A stretch of 64,000 bases of DNA. Origin: an uncultured Paludibacter sp. (GTDB taxonomy: Bacteria; Bacteroidota; Bacteroidia; Bacteroidales; Paludibacteraceae). Of this stretch, positions 45,579 through 53,915 are shown piece by piece. Position 1 is the stretch's first letter; every line of letters begins with the position of its first letter. The position numbers and the translations under genes were made by a program. The notes under the pieces are model-generated. The model did not search any database and was not told the origin of the DNA. It saw nothing but the letters and a program-made list of their open reading frames with translations. Where the stretch lies: contig CALCBD010000033.1 of the NCBI GenBank assembly GCA_937897985.1, positions 62,001 through 126,000 of the forward strand, in the 5' to 3' direction.

Positions 45579-46415
45579 ATGCATCTTTTTGTTGCTACCA
45601 ACTATAAAATATCAGCATTAGTAACCAAAAGTTACAGTAATTCCTTTTACTTATCCACTCTTTTGCTGGAAAAGAAGGTCAGACAGGCCATTCATTCCAT
45701 ATATGGTTTTGTCAGGTTTGCAGATGAAATTGTTGACACTATGCATGAATTTGACAAAAAGCAATTACTTGAACAATTTGAATCGGACATGAATAGTGCC
45801 ATACAAAATGGTATTTCGCTTAATCCGGTATTAAATTCTTTTCAATTGACAGTTAATGAGTATAAAATCCCACGCATATTCATTGATGCTTTTTTGAGCA
45901 GCATGAAAATGGATTTGGAGAAAAACACCTTTCTGACACAGGCTGAAACTGATAAATATGTTTATGGTTCGGCAAATGTAGTAGGTTTAATGTGTCTGAA
46001 AGTATTTTGTAACGAAAATTCACAACTCTTTAATGAACTCAGAGAACCTGCTGAAATGTTAGGATCGGCATTCCAGAAAGTTAACTTTTTAAGAGATCTG
46101 AAGGATGATACTGAAATACTTCACCGAAATTATTTCCCTTCATTCGAAAGAGAGAATTTCAGCGAAAAGGATAAACTGAAACTGATAAAAGAGATTGAGG
46201 AAGAATTTAACATAGCACTTATGGGAATAATTAAATTACCCGGACGCTCAAAATTAGCTGTCTACACAGCTTACAACTATTACCGGAAATTACTTTTCAA
46301 AATAAAAAAAAGTGAAGTGTCAGATATTTTTAAACGAAGAATCAGAATTTCAAATGTTCTGAAATTAAGTATCATGGCCCGGTCGGCAATTGAATACAAA
46401 TTAAAGCTTATTTAA
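45579..46415 (+). CDS. crtB: Phytoene synthase
   Basis: From the ATG at 45579 the protein has 278 residues. It joins two geranylgeranyl diphosphates to phytoene, the first dedicated step of carotenoid synthesis. Both Asp-rich motifs are present: DEIVD at 49-53 and the D174-x3-D178 motif in FLRDLKDDTE. The segment KKVRQAIHSIYGFVRFADEI is typical of the family. The squalene synthase branch is less likely, given the neighbours. It is the first gene of a six-gene plus-strand cluster; idi begins 9 nt after its stop codon. An upstream TTG (45555) in frame is disfavoured because an ATG with normal family N-terminus is available. Confidence 0.93.
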   Translation: MHLFVATNYKISALVTKSYSNSFYLSTLLLEKKVRQAIHSIYGFVRFADEIVDTMHEFDKKQLLEQFESDMNSAIQNGISLNPVLNSFQLTVNEYKIPRIFIDAFLSSMKMDLEKNTFLTQAETDKYVYGSANVVGLMCLKVFCNENSQLFNELREPAEMLGSAFQKVNFLRDLKDDTEILHRNYFPSFERENFSEKDKLKLIKEIEEEFNIALMGIIKLPGRSKLAVYTAYNYYRKLLFKIKKSEVSDIFKRRIRISNVLKLSIMARSAIEYKLKLI

Positions 46416-46424
46416 CAAAAAAAT

Positions 46425-46940
46425 ATGAGAGAAAATGAAGTAATTCTGGTAGATGACAATGATCAGCCTATCGGAACTATGGAAAAAATGGAAGCGCATG
46501 AAAAAGCCCTGTTACACAGAGCTATTTCAGTATTCATCACTAATTCGAAAGGCGAATGGCTTTTGCAGCAACGTACTTTTGACAAATATCATTCAAAAGG
46601 ATTATGGACGAATACCTGCTGCAGCCATCCGTTTCCGGGTGAAACTCCTCACGAGGCTGCCGACAGGCGTTTAATGGAAGAAATGGGATTGAAAACCCGC
46701 TTGAAAGAAGTCTTTAGTTTTAAATACATACAAAAACTTGAAAATAATTTAACAGAGCACGAATTTGACCATGTTTTTACAGGCGTTTCCGATCAGGAAC
46801 CACAACCACATCCTGATGAAGTAATGAGCTATAAATATGTGGATTACAATCAAATTAAGCATGATTTAGAACTTCATCCCGAGAATTATACAGCCTGGTT
46901 CAAACTTATCTTTGAGAGAGTAGGAAGTCTGATACATTAA
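46425..46940 (+). CDS. idi: Isopentenyl-diphosphate delta-isomerase, type 1
   Basis: A 171-residue Nudix-fold enzyme that interconverts IPP and DMAPP. The catalytic Cys lies in GLWTNTCCSHPFPGE (TNTCCSHP), and the Nudix-like EAADRRLMEEMGL and the later YKYVDYNQI segments are all present; the metal-binding His and Glu residues are kept (HRAISVF, HEFDHVF). Placing idi within a carotenoid operon ties precursor balance to pigment formation. The next gene starts 6 nt downstream. Confidence 0.95.
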   Translation: MRENEVILVDDNDQPIGTMEKMEAHEKALLHRAISVFITNSKGEWLLQQRTFDKYHSKGLWTNTCCSHPFPGETPHEAADRRLMEEMGLKTRLKEVFSFKYIQKLENNLTEHEFDHVFTGVSDQEPQPHPDEVMSYKYVDYNQIKHDLELHPENYTAWFKLIFERVGSLIH

Positions 46941-46946
46941 GTTTTA

Positions 46947-47636
46947 ATGAACAGTACAAACAATAACCAATTCATTTTTAAATATTTAAATCAATTGAAA
47001 GAGAACATCAGGAAATATCCGTTCGAAATAAAAATCTTTCTTGCAATCTTTTACATCGTAGGGGTTGTTGCTATTTATTGGCCTCAAACATCCGGTTTAT
47101 TCATGTCAATGACCCCATTTGCATTATTACTTAGTATCGGATTTCTTGCTTGTTTTCACGAAAATACCGACATTAAAAGCCTCAGGGTGTTTTCAGTTAT
47201 ACTTATCACCGGATACCTGATTGAAGTTGCAGGAGTAAATACCGGATTAATTTTCGGAAAATACAAGTATGGCGATAACCTTGGATTTAAATTATTTAAC
47301 ACTCCATTAATAATTGGATTCAATTGGTTATTAATAACTTATATCACTTCATCGATTGCAGATCAATTAAAAATCAATGTTCACTTAAAAGTATTTTTTG
47401 CCTCGTCTCTGATGTTAATTTATGATTTAATACTCGAGCAACAGGCTCCAAGGCTTAATTATTGGGAATGGAACAATGCAATAGTTCCCTTGCAGAACTA
47501 TGCAGCCTGGTTTGGGATAGCTGTTTTGTTTCAATATCTGATTAAAATAAATAAAATCAGGACATCGAACGCATTATCACTTACAGTTTATCTATATCAG
47601 TTGATGTTCTTTCTTGCTTTAATCTTTAAACAATAA
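46947..47636 (+). CDS. cruF: Carotenoid biosynthesis membrane protein (CruF / DUF422 family)
   Basis: A 229-residue integral membrane protein with about seven hydrophobic segments. The family marks ITGYLIEVAGVNTGLIFGKYKYGDNLG and the Asp/Glu-containing LIYDLILEQQAPRLNYWEWNN are clear. In cyanobacteria and Deinococcus, CruF hydrates the end of an acyclic carotenoid (1',2'-hydratase); archaeal relatives act on C50 carotenoids. Here the most likely role is hydration of the acyclic psi end, creating the hydroxyl that the neighbouring glycosyltransferase could use. It lies 6 nt after idi and 21 nt before the acyltransferase gene. Confidence 0.85.
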   Translation: MNSTNNNQFIFKYLNQLKENIRKYPFEIKIFLAIFYIVGVVAIYWPQTSGLFMSMTPFALLLSIGFLACFHENTDIKSLRVFSVILITGYLIEVAGVNTGLIFGKYKYGDNLGFKLFNTPLIIGFNWLLITYITSSIADQLKINVHLKVFFASSLMLIYDLILEQQAPRLNYWEWNNAIVPLQNYAAWFGIAVLFQYLIKINKIRTSNALSLTVYLYQLMFFLALIFKQ

Positions 47637-47657
47637 TTTAACAAAAATGGATGAAAT

Positions 47658-48275
47658 ATGATAAAAGCAAGTCATAACCCATTGCTGTATAAGTTCTTTA
47701 AAATTTACAGCACCATAAAAATAAAAAACAATTTTAACAAAGTTCATATCTGTGGTGATGTCGATGTTTTAAATCAGTCTGTGTTGTTAATTGCAAATCA
47801 CATTAGCTGGTGGGATGGTTTCTGGACTTTACACCTGTGTATTAATAAATTAAATAAAAAGTTCTATTTTATGATGCATGAAAATGAACTAAAAAAGCGT
47901 TGGATATTCAGTCATTCCGGTGGTTTTTCAGTAACAAAAGGGTCTAAAAGTATAGTAGAAACCATCAATTACAGTGTCGATTTGTTAAACGACAGCAACA
48001 ATCTGGTTTTAATGTTCCCTCAGGGTAAGCTTAATTCACTCTACAACGATGAATTCATTTTTCAAAGTGGTGTAGAACGAATCGTTGAAAAAGCTCAAAA
48101 TACTAAAGTAATATTTCAGGTAAGTATGATTGACTATTTTGATCATCCGAAGCCCGAATTATTTTTGTATCTGAAGGAATATAAACCAGCTGACGGCATG
48201 AGAGAGAGCATTCAACAATCGTTTAGCGAATTTTACAAAACCTGCGCAGGGCATCAAAAAAGAATGGAAAAATGA
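47658..48275 (+). CDS. PlsC-type acyltransferase of the carotenoid operon
   Basis: A 205-residue 1-acylglycerol-phosphate acyltransferase fold protein. The catalytic H48-x4-D53 motif is in ANHISWWDGF, and the third motif in MFPQGKLNS. It is short and has no clear membrane anchor. PlsC-like enzymes encoded beside carotenoid glycosyltransferases acylate the sugar of carotenoid glycosides in other bacteria (for example CruD of green sulfur bacteria and CrtO of Staphylococcus); the same role is inferred here from the neighbours. A phospholipid function is the alternative. Its last four bases overlap the start of the glycosyltransferase gene (ATGA), a sign of translational coupling. Confidence 0.82.
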   Translation: MIKASHNPLLYKFFKIYSTIKIKNNFNKVHICGDVDVLNQSVLLIANHISWWDGFWTLHLCINKLNKKFYFMMHENELKKRWIFSHSGGFSVTKGSKSIVETINYSVDLLNDSNNLVLMFPQGKLNSLYNDEFIFQSGVERIVEKAQNTKVIFQVSMIDYFDHPKPELFLYLKEYKPADGMRESIQQSFSEFYKTCAGHQKRMEK

Positions 48276-49363
48276 TTTATATAGCTGTATTTATAATTGC
48301 ATTTTCAGTTTTACAACTGATTGTTTCGCTTATTAATCTCATAGTAAGTCCATCGGTTAAAACACCTCATCCCGAAAACAGAGAACTCATTTCGGTAATG
48401 ATTCCTGCACGCAATGAGGAAAATAACATTTTAAACATAATTTCGGACTTACAGCATCAAACTTATAAAAATCTTGAAATCATCGTATTCGACGATCAGT
48501 CCACTGATAAAACTGCGGAATTGGTTAGTCACATGGTTCGTTATGATAGCAGAATCCGGCTGATAAGTTCGAACTATTTACCACAAAACTGGCTTGGAAA
48601 AAATTATGCCTGCCATCAAATGTCGCTCGAGGCAAAAGGTGAATACTTACTTTTTATTGATGCCGACGTCCGACTGGAGGAGTATGCAATAAGCAATTCA
48701 TTTCATTATTTAAGTGAGAATAAAATAAACTTATTATCAGTTTTTCCGAAGCAAATGATGTTAAGCACGGGAGAAAAAATGACAGTTCCTCTGATGAACT
48801 ACATTTTATTAACACTTCTTCCGCTGTTTTTGGTATTAAAATCAAAATTTCCTTCTTTGTCGGCTGCTAACGGTCAGTTTATGATGTTCGATACGATGAC
48901 CTACAAGCATGAACTTCCACACGAATTGATGAAATCGGAAAAGGTGGAAGATATAAAAATTGCCCGTTACTATAAAATGAAGAGTTACAGAGCTGCCTGC
49001 ATTGCAGCAAATGATCAGATCAGTTGCAGGATGTACAATAGTTATGACGATGCGCTGAATGGTTTTTCGAAGAATATTATTATGTTTTTTGGTAATTCAA
49101 TCGTTGTCTCGGTACTTTTTTGGTTGGTTACCACATTCGGTTTTATTTTCGTATTGGCTGAGTTACCATTTAATTATTTCATATATCTGATTTTAGTGCT
49201 TATCAGTACACGTATCATAGTTTCGTTAAAAAGCGGACAGCATATCATTTCCAATATCATCTATATGATTCCTCAGCAAATAAATTTAATCACTATGATT
49301 ATAAAATCGAAAAAAAATGAAGTTCAGGGTAATTATGAATGGAAAGGAAGAAAAATAAAATAA
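48272..49363 (+). CDS. Family 2 glycosyltransferase (carotenoid CruG/CruC-like)
   Basis: A 363-residue GT2 enzyme. It has an N-terminal membrane helix (about 2-24), the nucleotide-sugar site VMIPARNEENNI at 43-54, FDDQSTDKTAE at 73-83 and the D130-A-D132 metal motif, with two to three hydrophobic segments at about 265-320. This layout matches carotenoid glycosyltransferases next to CruF in cyanobacteria (CruG) and in green sulfur bacteria (CruC). Its overlap with the acyltransferase and its position after cruF support transfer of a sugar to a hydroxylated carotenoid. The sugar cannot be predicted. Confidence 0.85.
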   Translation: MIYIAVFIIAFSVLQLIVSLINLIVSPSVKTPHPENRELISVMIPARNEENNILNIISDLQHQTYKNLEIIVFDDQSTDKTAELVSHMVRYDSRIRLISSNYLPQNWLGKNYACHQMSLEAKGEYLLFIDADVRLEEYAISNSFHYLSENKINLLSVFPKQMMLSTGEKMTVPLMNYILLTLLPLFLVLKSKFPSLSAANGQFMMFDTMTYKHELPHELMKSEKVEDIKIARYYKMKSYRAACIAANDQISCRMYNSYDDALNGFSKNIIMFFGNSIVVSVLFWLVTTFGFIFVLAELPFNYFIYLILVLISTRIIVSLKSGQHIISNIIYMIPQQINLITMIIKSKKNEVQGNYEWKGRKIK

Positions 49364-49398
49364 AAACAATATTTAAAACACTGAAATATAACTAATTG

Positions 49399-49406
49399 TA
49401 TTTTTG
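49399..49406 (+). promoter_or_regulatory. -7 box TATTTTTG before the crtI-like gene
   Basis: Exact TAnnTTTG match in the 106-bp gap after the glycosyltransferase gene. It could give the desaturase a separate promoter; no good -33 is seen. Confidence 0.45.
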
Positions 49407-49469
49407 CGGTTTTTTACATTGGAATATGACTGAAAAAAAGTAAAGCTCAACAAAATCAAAAATAAAGCA

Positions 49470-50945
49470 ATGAAAAAAGTATTAATAGTCGGAACCGGAT
49501 TAGGTGGATTGACAACAGCAATGAGATTAATTAAAAAGGGTTACAGGGTTGAAATGCTCGAAAGAAACGCACAGGCCGGAGGTCGATTGAATCAGATTAA
49601 AAAAGATGGATTTACGTTTGATACCGGACCGAGTTTCTTTAGCATGTCTTACGAATTCAGACAGTTTGCAAAAGATTGCGGGATTGACATTCCCTTTAAG
49701 TTTGTGGAATTGGATCCGCTTTATTCGGTGAATTTCAGCGGAAGTCCCAAAACTTTTTCATTGTACAAGGATTTGGATAAATTAGCAGCTCAATTTGCAG
49801 AGGAAGAACCGGATTTCAGAAAAAAAATGGAGAAATACCTCAAAAAATCGGGAGCTTTGTACAACGATACTGTGCAATTGGTAATTAAATCAAATTTCGA
49901 CTCAGTGATCGGATATTTGTTTACATTAGCTAAAGTAAATCCGGCACATATTCCGCAACTTTTTCTTAGCTTCTGGCAACACGTAAAACATCATTTTGAT
50001 TCGAAAGAAGCACAGCAGATTATTTCTTTAATAGCATTCTTCCTTGGCCGAACTCCATTCGATACATCGGCAATTTACTCATTACTTTCACACATCGAAT
50101 TCAACCACGATGGTTATTATAATGTAGAAGGCGGAATGTATAAAATTGTAGAAGGTTTGGTAAACGAATTACAAAAATCGGGGGCAGACATACATTACAA
50201 CACTGAAATCGTTGGATACAGGAATACGGGCAACAAAATAACTTCGGTGATTGATACAAACGGAAAGGAATGGACAGCAGACGCAATTTTAATTAATGCA
50301 GATGCTGCGGTCTTCAGGGGAAGGGTACTTAAACGAAAAAAATTCAGCGAAGGAAATCTCAGAAAAATGAACTGGACAATGGGATATCTGACTTTTTATA
50401 TTGGTGTAAAAAATAAATTAGCACAAATCAATCATCATAATTATTTTCTTGGAAATAACTTTGAAGAATATGCGCACAAGCTTGAACAACAGCCTGACAC
50501 ACTCGAAAAGCCTTACTATTACGTGAATGTACTTTCGAAACATAATCCACAGTGTGCACCCGAAGGTTGCGAAAGCCTGTTTTTTGTTTGTCCCGTTCCC
50601 AACCTGCTGTATAAACCCGATTGGAGTGACAAAGACAAAATAGCAGACAGTATCATCGACGATTTTGGTAAACGTATAGGGCATGATATTCAATCTGAAA
50701 TAATCTCGCGAACAGTTTACACCCCTCAGGATTGGGAAAAACGTTTCAATTTATATATGGGTAGCGGGCTCGGACTTTCGCATAATTTAATGCAAATCGG
50801 AGCATTCAGGCCATCGAACAGGGACGAAAAATTCAGAAATCTTTTCTACGCAGGAGCATCAACTGTTCCGGGAGCCGGATTGCCTATGGCGGTTATCAGT
50901 TCGGGGCTGGCTTACGAAAGAATTGAAAAATACCTGAATGAATAA
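49470..50945 (+). CDS. crtI: Phytoene desaturase-family flavoenzyme (CrtI/CrtD type)
   Basis: A 491-residue FAD enzyme. The dinucleotide site VGTGLGGLTTAMRLIKKGYR starts at residue 7, followed by MLERNAQAGGRLNQI and FDTGPSFF. The C-terminal FAD motif YAGASTVPGAGLPMAVISSG is complete. CrtI enzymes introduce double bases into phytoene to give lycopene; the CrtD branch desaturates hydroxylated ends (3,4-desaturation). Only one such gene is in the window, so either it performs all phytoene desaturation or another copy lies elsewhere. The 106-bp gap and own -7 box suggest partly independent expression. Confidence 0.88.
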   Translation: MKKVLIVGTGLGGLTTAMRLIKKGYRVEMLERNAQAGGRLNQIKKDGFTFDTGPSFFSMSYEFRQFAKDCGIDIPFKFVELDPLYSVNFSGSPKTFSLYKDLDKLAAQFAEEEPDFRKKMEKYLKKSGALYNDTVQLVIKSNFDSVIGYLFTLAKVNPAHIPQLFLSFWQHVKHHFDSKEAQQIISLIAFFLGRTPFDTSAIYSLLSHIEFNHDGYYNVEGGMYKIVEGLVNELQKSGADIHYNTEIVGYRNTGNKITSVIDTNGKEWTADAILINADAAVFRGRVLKRKKFSEGNLRKMNWTMGYLTFYIGVKNKLAQINHHNYFLGNNFEEYAHKLEQQPDTLEKPYYYVNVLSKHNPQCAPEGCESLFFVCPVPNLLYKPDWSDKDKIADSIIDDFGKRIGHDIQSEIISRTVYTPQDWEKRFNLYMGSGLGLSHNLMQIGAFRPSNRDEKFRNLFYAGASTVPGAGLPMAVISSGLAYERIEKYLNE

Positions 50946-51029
50946 AGATTGAAACGGTTGAAAAAGCAGTTTTGCTGGTGTTTATTGAAAAAATTCATTT
51001 TGACCTTCTGTTTCATGCATTTTTTAGTA

Positions 51030-51037
51030 TAATTTTG
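51030..51037 (+). promoter_or_regulatory. -7 box TAATTTTG of the EamA transporter gene
   Basis: Exact TAnnTTTG 35 nt before the ATG; the -33 element is weak. Confidence 0.45.
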
Positions 51038-51071
51038 CAGCTCAAAAAATCAGCTCAAAAAAGTATTTAAA

Positions 51072-51929
51072 ATGCACAGGGAACATAGATGGATACATTA
51101 TTTATTACTGCTCTTTGGCATACTTTGTATTTCATGGTCGGCGATTCTCGTTAAAATAGCAGATATCAGCGGATTTGCTTCAGGATTTTATCGTATGTTG
51201 TTTGGTACCATCGGGATTTTGCCCGTATGGTTTTTTATGCGCAAACCGGTTACCGAATTCCACGGAGTAAAAATAGCTATCATCTGCGGTGTCTTTTTTG
51301 CATGCGACATTGCGCTTTGGAACACATCTATCATGCTTTCGAAAGCCTCAATATCAACCCTTTTAGCCAATCTGGCACCTGTATGGGTTGGTATGGGCGC
51401 ATTACTGTTTCTGAAGGAAAAGCCTGCAAAAATTTTCTGGGCAGGTTCCGTCATTTCAATTCTTGGTGTTGCAGTAATTATAGGGATGGATGATATTTCG
51501 GGAGCCTCGTTGACTTATGGCAATATTTTAGCTATCATTGCCAGTGTATTTTATGGAGCATATCTGCTTACCGTCAGAAAAGGCAGAAATTCACTGGACA
51601 CATTTACATTTACAACCGTGTCGATGGTAACGAGTACATTGGTTCTCGGAGCTATATGTGTTTTCAGCAAGACCCAACTCACCGGTTTCAATTCCACAAC
51701 CTGGATTTCACTGATTATTCTGGGTTTGATACCTCAGGTACTGGGATGGCTCGCCATTAATCAGGCACTCGGACATTTAAAACCAACAGTAGTTTCGGTC
51801 AGCCTGCTGAGTCAGACCATTTTTACGGCTATATTTTCAATTCCTGTTCTGGGTGAAATTTTAACTTACAGGGAAATTGGCGGAGCAATTATAGTTTTGG
51901 CAGGAATTTATCTTGTAAACAAAAAATGA
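51072..51929 (+). CDS. EamA/DMT-family transporter
   Basis: A 285-residue inner membrane protein with ten hydrophobic segments arranged as two EamA repeats (about 8-140 and 150-284). Family landmarks are LANLAPVWVGMGALLFLKEKP in the first repeat and VVSVSLLSQTIFTAIFSIPVLGEILTYREIGGAIIVLAGIYLV in the second, indicated by its ends V240 and V282 approximately. Drug/metabolite transporters export amino acids, sugars or other small molecules; the substrate cannot be read. It stands alone after the carotenoid cluster with its own promoter-like box. Confidence 0.88.
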   Translation: MHREHRWIHYLLLLFGILCISWSAILVKIADISGFASGFYRMLFGTIGILPVWFFMRKPVTEFHGVKIAIICGVFFACDIALWNTSIMLSKASISTLLANLAPVWVGMGALLFLKEKPAKIFWAGSVISILGVAVIIGMDDISGASLTYGNILAIIASVFYGAYLLTVRKGRNSLDTFTFTTVSMVTSTLVLGAICVFSKTQLTGFNSTTWISLIILGLIPQVLGWLAINQALGHLKPTVVSVSLLSQTIFTAIFSIPVLGEILTYREIGGAIIVLAGIYLVNKK

Positions 51930-52025
51930 AGTTTTGTTGTTTGGGAATAAAAAACCCACCGGATATAATAAATTCCGGAATTAACTATCCAAACAATTAT
52001 TATCAATTTTCAAATTCACAATCAG

Positions 52026-52982
52026 ATGTATGTCATTCAGGAAACAAGCAGTCGGTATTTAAACTACAATCAGGTTCTTAAATCAGAATTTACTGAAAGA
52101 ATTCAGAAAATTTCCATCAATGCCGGCTTTACCTGCCCCAACAGAGACGGGAATCGTGGAATCGGAGGTTGTACATACTGTAATAACCAAACATTCAGTC
52201 CTGAATATTGTAAGCCCACAAAAAGCATTACCCGGCAAATTGAAGAAGGAATCGAATTTTTCAGTAAATACGAAAGTCAGATTTATCTGGCTTATTTTCA
52301 ATCGTACACCAATACCTACGAATCAATAGAAAAACTGAAACAAATTTATGAAGAAGCATTGAGACATCCCGGGGTAGCAGGATTAGTGATCGGAACCCGT
52401 CCCGACTGTGTGAACGATGAATTGCTTGATTATTTTGCCAATCTTTCAAAACAATACTATATAATGATAGAATATGGCATAGAATCGACCAGCGACAGAA
52501 CACTCGAATTCATCAACCGTGGCCATAATTATGCCTGCGCCGAAGAAGCAATTCGTGCCACCGCAGCCCGTGGCATCCGTACAGGTGCTCATTTGATACT
52601 CGGGTTACCACACGAAGACCGGACAACGATATTAAACCATGCACGTAAAATATCCGAATTGCCACTGACAGCACTCAAGCTTCATCAATTACAAATTGTA
52701 AAAAGGACTCAAATGGCACGGCAGTTTGCCGAACATCCTGAATGGTTCCGGCTTTTTACAGCCGATGAATACATTGATCTTGTGATTGATTTCATTGAAT
52801 TACTTCATCCTTCCATAGCCATCGAACGTATGATCTCACAATCGCCGGCCGGTTTTGTAATTGCTCCCGACTGGGGAATTAAAAATTTCGAGTTTATTGC
52901 AAAGGTTGAAAAGAGACTTATTCAACGCAATACTTTTCAGGGCAGGCTCTACAAAAAACAGATCAAATTAAAACCGGACTGA
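52026..52982 (+). CDS. YhcC-type radical SAM protein (TIGR01212 family)
   Basis: A 318-residue radical SAM enzyme of the YhcC family. The cluster motif is C37-x11-C49-x2-C52 (CPNRDGNRGIGGCTYC), as expected for this family instead of the common C-x3-C-x2-C. Downstream are FQSYTNTY, GLVIGTRPDCV, EYGIESTSD and TGAHLILGLPHED, also family hallmarks. The reaction is not well established; relatives are Elp3-like and may act on tRNA. The stop codon lies one base from that of the convergent RluA gene, leaving no room for a separate terminator. Confidence 0.93.
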   Translation: MYVIQETSSRYLNYNQVLKSEFTERIQKISINAGFTCPNRDGNRGIGGCTYCNNQTFSPEYCKPTKSITRQIEEGIEFFSKYESQIYLAYFQSYTNTYESIEKLKQIYEEALRHPGVAGLVIGTRPDCVNDELLDYFANLSKQYYIMIEYGIESTSDRTLEFINRGHNYACAEEAIRATAARGIRTGAHLILGLPHEDRTTILNHARKISELPLTALKLHQLQIVKRTQMARQFAEHPEWFRLFTADEYIDLVIDFIELLHPSIAIERMISQSPAGFVIAPDWGIKNFEFIAKVEKRLIQRNTFQGRLYKKQIKLKPD

Positions 52983-52983
52983 A

Positions 52984-53895
52984 TTATTTTGAATGAAACA
53001 GATTCAGAAAATTACGGGGTACAGGGGTTTCGAAACTCACATTTTGCAACGACATGGGATGAATAAAAGCCAGTATACGGGCATGTAAACCTAATCTGCC
53101 GATTGGTGAGGTTGTCGATCCGTATTTTTTATCACCCGCAATCGGATGTCCTATTTCCTGCATGTGAACCCGTATCTGATTTTTCCGTCCGGTTTCGAGT
53201 TCTATCTCGAGCAATGAGAATTTTTCATTACTTTTCACAACGGTATAATGCGTGATAGCCTGTTGTCCTCCATTGTCAACATTACTCGAATGAATTTTTA
53301 ATGATTTTTCATTCTCCGTGAGCCAGGTAATGATAGTGTCTTTTTCCTTCTCAACTTTTCCTTCGACCAGCGCCAGATATACCCGACGGGTTACAACCTG
53401 ATGCCAGTGTTCCTGCATGGCTAACTGGATTTCCCGTGTTTTGGCAAATAAAATTATTCCGGAAGTTTCACGGTCGATTCGATGTACTACAAAAATCCGG
53501 TTTTGAGGAGAACTTTTCTTAACGTAATTTTTCAGAATTGAAAAGGCAGTAGTTTCGTCATTTTTACCGGTACTGACAGTCAGTAGACCTTCTTTTTTTT
53601 CAACTACAATTAAATACTGATCTTCAAAAATAATTTTTAGTTTGGGGTGAGTCAATTCTATATTACCCCTTAAGCTATTGATTGTGACCAAATCACCGGC
53701 TTTCAATTCCGCATTATACAGTGTTGTAATTACATCATTGACCATTACCTGTCGGTGCGAAAGCAGTGATTTTATACCGTTTCTACTCATTCCACCCATT
53801 TTAGCGAGCAGAAAATTCATTAAATCAGTATTTTCTGAAACTTTTAACCTTGTTTCCTTAGGAGCCGGTGCCGGAATATTCTTTTTATATCTCAT
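52984..53895 (-). CDS. RluA-family pseudouridine synthase
   Basis: A 303-residue enzyme with an N-terminal S4 RNA-binding domain (about 20-80, LLAKMGGMSRNGIKSLLSHRQVMVND shown here by its limits L30 and D54) and the RluA catalytic domain. The catalytic motif HRIDRETSGI places the active Asp at D141, and the later GRKNQIRVHMQEIGHPIAGDKKYG element is present. It converts specific uridines in rRNA or tRNA to pseudouridine; which ones cannot be said. It starts 20 nt downstream of the flavoprotein gene stop codon on the same strand, so they probably share a transcript. Confidence 0.93.
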   Translation of the reverse strand: MRYKKNIPAPAPKETRLKVSENTDLMNFLLAKMGGMSRNGIKSLLSHRQVMVNDVITTLYNAELKAGDLVTINSLRGNIELTHPKLKIIFEDQYLIVVEKKEGLLTVSTGKNDETTAFSILKNYVKKSSPQNRIFVVHRIDRETSGIILFAKTREIQLAMQEHWHQVVTRRVYLALVEGKVEKEKDTIITWLTENEKSLKIHSSNVDNGGQQAITHYTVVKSNEKFSLLEIELETGRKNQIRVHMQEIGHPIAGDKKYGSTTSPIGRLGLHARILAFIHPMSLQNVSFETPVPRNFLNLFHSK

Positions 53896-53915
53896 TTTTT
53901 AGTTCTTCAATTAAA

